Shown in pieces: positions 8,818 through 15,797 of a DNA stretch of 64,000 bases. The DNA lies in the NCBI RefSeq assembly GCF_000355905.1, contig NZ_APLF01000004.1, positions 186,001 to 250,000 of the forward strand. Direction: 5' to 3'. The notes beneath the pieces were generated by a model. The model was not told where the DNA came from, made no database searches, and saw only the letters and a program-made list of their open reading frames with translations. The position numbers and the translations under genes were made by a program. How positions within the stretch are numbered: position 1 is the first letter of the stretch; each line of letters starts with the position of its first letter. The stretch is from Psychroflexus gondwanensis ACAM 44 (GTDB taxonomy: Bacteria; Bacteroidota; Bacteroidia; Flavobacteriales; Flavobacteriaceae).

Positions 8818-10113
8818 ATGAAGAAAAACATAGCTTTTTATAGCATCGTCTTACTACTTGTTTCAGGACATATAATGGCACAAGAAGAAGAACCCACTGA
8901 GTATAAAAAACGAGTACTAGAGGCGGTAGAAGTCAACTTATTGTCCAGTTATTATACTCAGGATGGGGAAAATGCTGCTGTTACAGGAGGTCGAGGCACA
9001 GAAGAATTAACTGATATTGCCCCATCCATCAACATATCTATTCCTTTAAACGATGATGATGTTTTGACTGTAGATGCAACCGTTTCTGCATATACTTCAG
9101 CCTCTTCTAGTAATATTGATCCTTTTGATGGTCCGCAACCTGCAGACCCATTTGTGGCATCATCGGGAGCATCAGAACAAGATACTTGGTTTGGTCTAAC
9201 CGCCAATTATGCACATTCATCAGACGACCGAAATACCATCATAAGTGGAAATGTTTCTTTTGCCAATGAATACGACTACAGCTCGATTGGTTTTGGAGGG
9301 AGTATCACCAAACTATTCAATGAAAAAAACACTGAATTACAACTTAATGTCAACGCTTATTTTGATTCATGGAGACCGCAATATCCTATTGAATTTAGAG
9401 AAGGTTTCAATTTATCTGATTATTCCTTTAGTGGAAATCCAAATTTCTCAAGTAATTATACAGAATTTCAAGATGAGAGTAGGAACTCTTATAGTATTGG
9501 AGTAAGTCTTTCACAAATTCTTTCAAAATCTATTCAAACAGCATTTATTGGTGACGTTGTTCTTCAAAACGGCTTGCTATCTACACCGCATCAACGTGTC
9601 TATTTTGGAGATTTTGAAGATACGATGGTCGAGAACTTTACTTTAGGAAATGATATTGAGCGTTTACCAGATACACGTACAAAAATAGCCTTGGGTAACC
9701 GTACTAATTTTTACTTGAATCAAAATTTCATTTTAAGAACGTATTATCGTTTTTACACAGATGATTGGGGAATAGATTCACATACCTTTAAAGCCGAATT
9801 ACCAATAAAACTAGGGTTGAATTATACGTTTTATCCTATGTACCGTTACTATACACAAACCGCAGCAAACGATTTTGGAGAATACAATACTATAGTCTCA
9901 ACACAAGAATTTTATACTTCAGATTATGACTTAGCAGAATATGATGCCCATCAATATGGCATAGGCTTTAAGTACTATGATCCTTTAAATAAATTAAACA
10001 TTGGTGGTTTTGGTTTGAAAAGCATAGATTTGAAATACAATTATTACGAGCGGACTACTCAGAATTTTAATGCAAACATAACGTCACTCAGTTTTAATTT
10101 CGTGGCAAACTAA
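8818..10113 (+). CDS. DUF3570 outer-membrane beta-barrel protein
   Basis: Predicted outer-membrane protein of 431 residues. I chose ATG 8818 because it begins a clean signal peptide (MKKNIAFYS through IMAQ, cleavage near residue 21); the frame stays open upstream to 8773 within the DUF4266 gene, but that extension has no export signal. The N-terminal half has the family signature YYTQDGENAAVTGGRGTEEL. The rest is alternating aromatic/polar strands ending in SLSFNFVAN, a typical barrel terminus. Two short motifs, TSAS (93-96) and SGAS (116-119), resemble the core of ApbE flavinylation sites. It closes the operon. Function unknown. Confidence 0.87.
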   Translation: MKKNIAFYSIVLLLVSGHIMAQEEEPTEYKKRVLEAVEVNLLSSYYTQDGENAAVTGGRGTEELTDIAPSINISIPLNDDDVLTVDATVSAYTSASSSNIDPFDGPQPADPFVASSGASEQDTWFGLTANYAHSSDDRNTIISGNVSFANEYDYSSIGFGGSITKLFNEKNTELQLNVNAYFDSWRPQYPIEFREGFNLSDYSFSGNPNFSSNYTEFQDESRNSYSIGVSLSQILSKSIQTAFIGDVVLQNGLLSTPHQRVYFGDFEDTMVENFTLGNDIERLPDTRTKIALGNRTNFYLNQNFILRTYYRFYTDDWGIDSHTFKAELPIKLGLNYTFYPMYRYYTQTAANDFGEYNTIVSTQEFYTSDYDLAEYDAHQYGIGFKYYDPLNKLNIGGFGLKSIDLKYNYYERTTQNFNANITSLSFNFVAN

Positions 10114-10123
10114 TAGTCTTAAA

Positions 10124-10150
10124 TGATCAAATTTGATTGATTTTTAAATT
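10124..10150 (+). terminator. weak terminator-like palindrome
   Basis: ATCAAATTTGAT (10126-10137) is a perfect 12-bp palindrome followed by TGATTTTT. It sits between the DUF3570 stop and the epimerase start. The stem is AT-rich, so termination would be inefficient. Confidence 0.3.
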
Positions 10151-10157
10151 GTTTTAA

Positions 10158-11114
10158 ATGAAAGTTTTAATTACTGGTATTGCAGGTTTTATCGGCTCGC
10201 ATATGGCCGAATACCTTAATAAAAAAGGGTATGTAGTTGATGGAGTGGATAACTTCAATCCTTACTATTCTGTTAAGTTGAAAAAGATAAATGCGGATAA
10301 TCTTATTAAAAAAGGGATTTCCGTTATCGAAGGCGATTTACGAAACGATACCTTGTACGACAGACTAGAAAAGGATTATCAATTTATTATTCATTTTGCT
10401 GCTCAACCTGGGATTTCTGCAACAAGCAGTTTTGATAGTTATCTTACCAACAACCTTATTGCCACTCAGAAGCTCATTGAATTTACGAAGAAACAAAAAT
10501 CCTTCATTCAATTCATAAACATCTCGACCTCATCCGTTTATGGAGATTATGCCACTAAAAGTGAAAAGGCAGTTCCTCAACCAACTTCATACTATGGAGT
10601 TACCAAACTCGCGGCAGAACAGCTCGTTCTTGCTGAAGCCAGAAAAAAAGAATTTAGAGCCTGTTCCTTGCGCTTGTATTCAGTATATGGCCCAAGAGAA
10701 CGACCCGACAAGCTATACACCAAGCTTATTAAAGCGAGTTTAAACCATACTCAATTCCCTTTGTTTGAAGGGAGTAAGCAGCATAAGCGAAGTTTTACTT
10801 ATGTTGAAGACATTGTTAATGGCATTTATTTATGTTTGAAAAAACAAAAATTAACCAATTTGGAAATTATAAACATAGGCCATCACAAACAGGAAACTAC
10901 AGAGCAAGGTATCTTATGCGTGGAAAAATTATTAAAAAAGCATATTTCAATTGAATTAAAGCCAGCACGAGAATCCGACCAAAAAGAAACCGTTGCAAAT
11001 ATTACTAAAGCACGAAATTTATTCGGCTATAATCCTAAAACCAATCTAGAAGAAGGTATTCAACACCAGATCGATTGGTTTAAAACGACCATTGAAGACC
11101 ATGGAGAATTTTAA
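10158..11114 (+). CDS. NAD-dependent UDP-sugar epimerase (UDP-glucuronate 4-epimerase-like)
   Basis: Extended short-chain dehydrogenase of 318 residues. The NAD-binding motif GIAGFIGSH lies at residues 7-15, a Ser-rich catalytic segment at STSSVYG, and the catalytic pair is Tyr146-x3-Lys150 (YYGVTK). The substrate segment YGPRERPDKL resembles the GPWGRPDM stretch of UDP-glucuronate 4-epimerases, so conversion of UDP-GlcA to UDP-GalA is the best guess; UDP-glucose or other hexuronate substrates remain possible. The GT2 start lies 14 bases inside its 3' end. The context of GT2, LAB_N and GT39 suggests it supplies the sugar nucleotide for lipid A decoration. Confidence 0.85.
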   Translation: MKVLITGIAGFIGSHMAEYLNKKGYVVDGVDNFNPYYSVKLKKINADNLIKKGISVIEGDLRNDTLYDRLEKDYQFIIHFAAQPGISATSSFDSYLTNNLIATQKLIEFTKKQKSFIQFINISTSSVYGDYATKSEKAVPQPTSYYGVTKLAAEQLVLAEARKKEFRACSLRLYSVYGPRERPDKLYTKLIKASLNHTQFPLFEGSKQHKRSFTYVEDIVNGIYLCLKKQKLTNLEIINIGHHKQETTEQGILCVEKLLKKHISIELKPARESDQKETVANITKARNLFGYNPKTNLEEGIQHQIDWFKTTIEDHGEF

Positions 11115-11823
11115 ATTAACCATAATCGTCCCCGTTTATAATGAAGCTGAAAATTTGCATAGACTTGCCGATGTATTTGAGGCCTATTTTAAGCAGTCAA
11201 ATCATAAAATGAAACTGCTGTTTGTAAATGATGGTTCTAAAGATGAAAGCTTGGACATCATGAAACAATTATGTGAAGGAAACCCCTATTTCCAATACCT
11301 CAACTTTACTAAAAATTATGGATTAAGTGCTGCTATTAAAGCAGGATTCGATCACGTAACGACGGAGCTAACCGGATATATAGATGCGGATTTACAAACT
11401 CATCCAGAAGACTTCGACCTTCTTTTAGAACATGCCCAAGAATATGATTTGGTAACAGGAAATAGATCTAAAAACAGAAAAGATAGTAGGGTCAAAAATT
11501 TGAGTTCCACTATAGCAAATGGAATAAGGCGCTTATTTACTCAAGATGGTATGGACGATACAGGTTGTCCTTTAAAAATCATAAAAACAAGTTATGCTCA
11601 AAACATTCCCATGTTCAAAGGTTTACATCGGTTTTTACCTGCTATGATTTTACTTCAAAATGGAACGATAAAACAAGTAGATGTGAGGCATTTTCCCAGA
11701 ATAGCTGGAACAGCAAATTTTGGTTTAATCAATCGACTTGTCGGACCCCTAATGGATTGTTTTGCATATCTATGGATGAAGAAAAAATATATCAATTACA
11801 AGATAGAGTCCAAATCATGCTAA
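11101..11823 (+). CDS. GT2 glycosyltransferase, polyprenyl-phosphate sugar synthase type
   Basis: Cytoplasmic-face transferase of 240 residues that probably charges a polyprenyl phosphate with a sugar (DPM1/ArnC/RgtE-like). The N-terminus KLTIIVPVYNEAENL, the nucleotide-binding NDG at 43-45, and the metal-binding DAD (95-97, YIDADLQTHPED) are clear. It lacks the C-terminal membrane pair of ArnC. ATG 11101 was preferred over a TTG three codons upstream. It overlaps the epimerase by 14 bases and the LAB_N gene by 7. The sugar-P-lipid would be used by the GT39 enzyme at 12439. Confidence 0.87.
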   Translation: MENFKLTIIVPVYNEAENLHRLADVFEAYFKQSNHKMKLLFVNDGSKDESLDIMKQLCEGNPYFQYLNFTKNYGLSAAIKAGFDHVTTELTGYIDADLQTHPEDFDLLLEHAQEYDLVTGNRSKNRKDSRVKNLSSTIANGIRRLFTQDGMDDTGCPLKIIKTSYAQNIPMFKGLHRFLPAMILLQNGTIKQVDVRHFPRIAGTANFGLINRLVGPLMDCFAYLWMKKKYINYKIESKSC

Positions 11824-12446
11824 GTTCATCAGTTGTGATCTATACTATTGGTTTTATAGCGCAGTTCCTTTTCTCCAGTCGAACCTTTTATCAATGGTTG
11901 AGTTCAGAAAAACAAAAGAAAGTGATTGCCCCGCGTTTTTTTTGGCAAATAAGTTTATTGGCTTCTTTTCTGTTGTTCGTCTACGGCTATCTAAGAAATG
12001 ATTTTTCTATTATGCTAGGTCAAAGTCTAACTTATTTTATTTATATCCGAAATATTCAACTCCAAAATCAGTGGCATAAATTCCCATTGGTATCTAAGAT
12101 TTTCTTGCTGCTTTTTCCTTTAGCAATTGTAATTTACTATTATAACAATAACACCTTTGATATTAATAATCTGTTGGTAGACAATGGCTTTTCAAACCAA
12201 CTCTTATGGCTTGGGATTGTAAGTCAACTTATTTTCACCTTTCGTTTTGTTTACCAATGGTTGTATTCCGAACGCTTAAAATTATCGAAGTTACCCAGCG
12301 GGTTTTGGATTTTAAGCTTACTGGGATCCTTACTTATTTTGGTTTACGGAATTTTAAGAAGCGACCCTGTTTTGATAGTGGGTCATAGCTTTGGAATTAT
12401 CATTTACATTAGAAACCTTTATCTTATAAAACGGGAATATGCTTAA
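11817..12446 (+). CDS. tandem LAB_N-domain membrane protein (RgtF-like)
   Basis: Integral membrane protein of 209 residues made of two similar copies of the lipid A biosynthesis N-terminal (LAB_N) domain. Each copy has a pattern of aromatic-rich helix, FYQWL or VYQWLYSE, a helix with a conserved Gly-Leu-Arg/Gly-Ile-Leu-Arg turn (YGYLRND, YGILRSD), then YIRN. ATG 11817 overlaps the GT2 stop by 7 bases; the frame is open further upstream but only antiparallel to GT2 coding and without membrane helices. Proteins of this type accompany polyprenyl-P-GalA lipid A systems, as with RgtF in rhizobia. It may help flip or present the lipid carrier (inference). Confidence 0.83.
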   Translation: MLSSSVVIYTIGFIAQFLFSSRTFYQWLSSEKQKKVIAPRFFWQISLLASFLLFVYGYLRNDFSIMLGQSLTYFIYIRNIQLQNQWHKFPLVSKIFLLLFPLAIVIYYYNNNTFDINNLLVDNGFSNQLLWLGIVSQLIFTFRFVYQWLYSERLKLSKLPSGFWILSLLGSLLILVYGILRSDPVLIVGHSFGIIIYIRNLYLIKREYA

Positions 12447-14046
12447 ACTTATTAATAAATATCCTGTCATCACCCTCATCTTAGTGTGTGTGATTTTATT
12501 TTTCTTCAACTTGGGTAAACTTCCAATCAGTATTATGGAAGCGAGAAACTTTAATGTTGCCAGAGAAATGCTTACTGAAAATAATTGGTTATTGACAACC
12601 ATGAATGCTATACCTCGTTATGAAAAGCCGCCCTTTCCGGCATGGTTTACTACCATGTTTAGCCAATTTGACATTAAATCGGTTTTTCTATATCGATTAC
12701 CCACCAGTATCGTAGCAACTTTAGGAGTTCTCTTTAGCTACTACCTCTTTAAAAGTTTAGCACAAACCAAAAAAATAGCCCTTATTGCCTCATTGGTTCT
12801 TTCCACCTCCTTCTACTATGTCGCAATTCGGTTTGAAGGACCTTCCGACACCTATACTCATGTATTTATGATTGCCGGTTTGCTCTTTATAACCAAAGCC
12901 ATTCAATCTTCAACCAAAAGCCTACTTTATACTAGCCTTGCGATTTTAGGCATAGGCATTTCAGTATTATCCAAAGGCCCGGTTAGTTTATATGCGGTCT
13001 TTCTCCCTTTTATAATTGCTTACTTTATCGCATATTCCTCTTCAAAAAAAGCGATCATAATTAGCATTTCCACTTTACTCTTTGGTATTGCCTTGGGAGC
13101 TTCATGGTATTTATATGTTCAATTTTTAGACCCTAAAGTCCTTACCCAAATTGCGAATGAGGAGACCTCCAACTGGTCGAGTTATAATGTTAGACCCTTT
13201 TATTATTATTGGAGTTTCTTCATTCAATCGGGAATATGGAGTGTTCCTGCACTTATTAGTTTAGCTTATCCTTATTTTAAATCTAAAGTGGATAACAAAA
13301 AACTGTATAAGTTCAGTTGGCTATGGACTGTTCTAGCAGTAATTTTATTGTCGGCTATTCCAGAAAAGAAATCTCGGTATTTAGTTCCCGTTTTGTTTCC
13401 TTTAGCCTTGAATCTAGCTCAAGTTCTACTTTATCAGTTTAGAACTAAAAAATTGGATATCGTGAGCAGAATTGCTATGAAATTCCACTATGTTTTAATT
13501 TTCTGTATTGGAATTTCGGTGGTTGCCATTCCCTTGATCATAGAAGTCAGAACGACTTCATTTTGGATTTGGTATTATACTTTGGTCGCCTTGATGTTTG
13601 CTATTTCAGCAGTCATCTTTTTTAACTACAGCCCTCTAAAAAGCAAGGTGCTGTTTGTATCCAATATTCTTTTAATAATGGTGGTGACAAGTGTGGGGGT
13701 TTACGGCATTCAATTTTTAAAACAAAACGATAAGTACAACACCTTAACCTCAGCAGAGCTTCAACCAAGTTCTCTTTACTATTACAAATCGATGCAGCCT
13801 GAGGTAATTTGGGACTCTAATAGAGTTTCACAACCACTTGATTTCACGAAGAGCTTCCCGTCACAACCTAACGTTCAGGTGATTGTGGGAAATGGGTATG
13901 TGGAAGAATTCAGAAAACAAATTCCCTCGGAATATGAGATTGAATCGATAAAAGCTTACGACAGGAATTACTTTAGTAGCGCCGAAGACAATAAGCATCG
14001 TGGTCGCAAAGTAACATACCTATACACCTTAAAACGAAAGAATTAG
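12439..14046 (+). CDS. GT39/ArnT-like membrane glycosyltransferase
   Basis: Polytopic enzyme of 535 residues that transfers a sugar from a polyprenyl-phosphate donor to an acceptor on the periplasmic face, in this context probably lipid A. The first periplasmic loop has EARNFNVAREMLTENNW followed by YEKPPFPAWF, matching the EARN...EKPP signature of ArnT/RgtD-like enzymes. About ten to twelve hydrophobic helices follow, and then a soluble C-terminal domain. It overlaps LAB_N by 8 bases. Its stop (TAG) overlaps the purA stop on the other strand by 4 bases. Confidence 0.87.
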   Translation: MLKLINKYPVITLILVCVILFFFNLGKLPISIMEARNFNVAREMLTENNWLLTTMNAIPRYEKPPFPAWFTTMFSQFDIKSVFLYRLPTSIVATLGVLFSYYLFKSLAQTKKIALIASLVLSTSFYYVAIRFEGPSDTYTHVFMIAGLLFITKAIQSSTKSLLYTSLAILGIGISVLSKGPVSLYAVFLPFIIAYFIAYSSSKKAIIISISTLLFGIALGASWYLYVQFLDPKVLTQIANEETSNWSSYNVRPFYYYWSFFIQSGIWSVPALISLAYPYFKSKVDNKKLYKFSWLWTVLAVILLSAIPEKKSRYLVPVLFPLALNLAQVLLYQFRTKKLDIVSRIAMKFHYVLIFCIGISVVAIPLIIEVRTTSFWIWYYTLVALMFAISAVIFFNYSPLKSKVLFVSNILLIMVVTSVGVYGIQFLKQNDKYNTLTSAELQPSSLYYYKSMQPEVIWDSNRVSQPLDFTKSFPSQPNVQVIVGNGYVEEFRKQIPSEYEIESIKAYDRNYFSSAEDNKHRGRKVTYLYTLKRKN

Positions 14047-15314
14047 CGTAAAATGGTCTCAGTTCGGTCTGGTCCCACAGAAACTATGCTTATTTTAACT
14101 CCAACACTTTCTTCAATAAAGGCCACATAATCTTTCAAGGTTTGCGGTAATTTTTCGAAATTATCTCCAGATGAAATATCCTCTTGCCATCCTTTAAACG
14201 ACTTATAGATAGGTGTCACGTTTTCTGGCTCTATATTAAAAGGGAAGTGTGATATTTCTTTTCCTTTATAATTATAAGCAGTACAGACTTTTAAGGTTTT
14301 AAAACCGCTTAAAACATCAGCCTTCATCATAATAAGTTCGGTCACACCATTAACTTGAACAGCATATTTCAAGGCTACAAGGTCTAACCATCCACAACGT
14401 CTTGGCCTACCTGTTGTAGCTCCAAATTCGTTTCCAACTTTGGCCATTTTAGCACCATCAGCATCAAAAAGTTCAGTAGGGAAAGGACCGCTTCCTACCC
14501 GTGTAGTATAGGCTTTAAAAATTCCATACACGTCCTTAATTTTATTAGGCGCAATACCCAAACCTGTACATGCTCCAGCAGCAGTTGTGTTGGATGACGT
14601 GACGAATGGATAAGTTCCGAAATCAATATCTAGCAAAGACCCCTGAGCACCTTCGGCCAAGATCGTTTGATTATTGGTTTGTGCATTGTGTAAATAGTCT
14701 TCAGAATCTATGAAGGTAAGTGATTTGATGGCTTCAACAGCTTCAAAAAATTCATGCTCCAACTCCTTCAAATTATATTGAACATCTACATTGTAAAATT
14801 CGATAAGATCTTGATGCTTATTGGCTAACTGTCTGTACTTATCTTTCCAAGAATCCAATTCCAAATCGCCAATTCGTATTCCGTTACGACCCGTTTTATC
14901 CATATAGGTTGGACCAATTCCTTTAAGAGTCGAGCCAATTTTAGCTTTCCCTTTAGACGTTTCAGAAGCTGCATCTAGCAGTCTGTGGGTAGGAAGAATG
15001 ATGTGAGCTTTTCTAGAAATTAACAGGCTTTTCTTGATATCAATATTGAATTTTGATAAGGCTGTTAGCTCTTTTTGAAAAATAACAGGATCGATAACAA
15101 CTCCGTTACCGACGACGTTTATGGCCTCTTTATGGAAAATTCCTGAAGGAATTGTGTGGAGTACGTGCTTGATACCGTCAAATTCCAAAGTATGCCCAGC
15201 ATTTGGACCTCCTTGGAATCTTGCTATAATGTTATAATCTTTGGTAAGATAATCTACAATTTTGCCTTTGCCTTCATCTCCCCACTGAAGTCCTAGTAGT
15301 AAGTCTACTGCCAT
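14043..15314 (-). CDS. purA: adenylosuccinate synthase
   Basis: Catalyses GTP-dependent joining of IMP and aspartate, the first committed step to AMP. The 423 residues have the P-loop-like start GLQWGDEGKGKIVD, the RFQGGPNAGHT segment, SGIFHKEA, GIGPTYMDKTGRNGIRIGD, GAQGSLLDIDFGTYPFVTSS and GRPRRCGWLD, all expected for PurA. Length is normal. It begins 3 bases after the Fur-like gene and ends the minus-strand operon M48-spoT-fur-purA. The spoT-fur-purA order is common in flavobacteria and places AMP synthesis beside (p)ppGpp metabolism. Confidence 0.97.
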   Translation of the reverse strand: MAVDLLLGLQWGDEGKGKIVDYLTKDYNIIARFQGGPNAGHTLEFDGIKHVLHTIPSGIFHKEAINVVGNGVVIDPVIFQKELTALSKFNIDIKKSLLISRKAHIILPTHRLLDAASETSKGKAKIGSTLKGIGPTYMDKTGRNGIRIGDLELDSWKDKYRQLANKHQDLIEFYNVDVQYNLKELEHEFFEAVEAIKSLTFIDSEDYLHNAQTNNQTILAEGAQGSLLDIDFGTYPFVTSSNTTAAGACTGLGIAPNKIKDVYGIFKAYTTRVGSGPFPTELFDADGAKMAKVGNEFGATTGRPRRCGWLDLVALKYAVQVNGVTELIMMKADVLSGFKTLKVCTAYNYKGKEISHFPFNIEPENVTPIYKSFKGWQEDISSGDNFEKLPQTLKDYVAFIEESVGVKISIVSVGPDRTETILR

Positions 15315-15317
15315 GTC

Positions 15318-15779
15318 TTAATCTGTCTTTGGTTGGTTTTTTGTTCCGTAGAAATATAATGAATGGCGTTCTATTGAAATATCAAACACCTCTTCAATTG
15401 TTTTTTTAATAGATTCGATCCTTGGGTCGCAAAATTCTATGACTTCACCAGTATCGGTTAAGATCACATGGTCATGCTGTTTATCGAAGTAAGATTTTTC
15501 GTATTGCGCTTGATTTTTACCAAACTGATGCTTTCTCACCAATCCACAATCCAACAGTAAATCTATAGTATTGTATAAAGTCGCTCTACTAACTCTATAG
15601 TTTTTAGTTTTCATTTTAATATATAAAGACTCAATATCAAAATGATCGTCACTTTCGTAAATTTCTTGAAGGATAGCAAACCGTTCTGGAGTTTTACGAT
15701 GACCATTATTTTCTAAAAATTTAGTAAAAACGTTTTTTACAACAGCTAAATCGTTTTTTAAATTCTCTTTATTTATCAT
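15318..15779 (-). CDS. Fur-family transcriptional regulator
   Basis: Metal- or peroxide-sensing repressor family protein of 153 residues. The winged helix is evident ([14 protein letters not shown], then [23 protein letters not shown]) followed by a dimerisation domain with [18 protein letters not shown]. Unlike classical Fur it has no CxxC structural-zinc pairs; only single Cys residues are present. This suits a zinc-independent Fur or PerR-like variant, but the metal cannot be named. It lies between spoT (18-base gap) and purA (3-base gap) and is surely cotranscribed with them. Confidence 0.92.
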   Translation of the reverse strand: MINKENLKNDLAVVKNVFTKFLENNGHRKTPERFAILQEIYESDDHFDIESLYIKMKTKNYRVSRATLYNTIDLLLDCGLVRKHQFGKNQAQYEKSYFDKQHDHVILTDTGEVIEFCDPRIESIKKTIEEVFDISIERHSLYFYGTKNQPKTD

Positions 15780-15797
15780 AGTTACAAAAATAGACTT

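Noticed and set aside
11565-11816. N-terminal extension of the LAB_N gene
   Set aside because: The upstream open frame overlaps the GT2 gene and its translation is hydrophilic and unlike any LAB_N protein; ATG 11817 begins the membrane protein.
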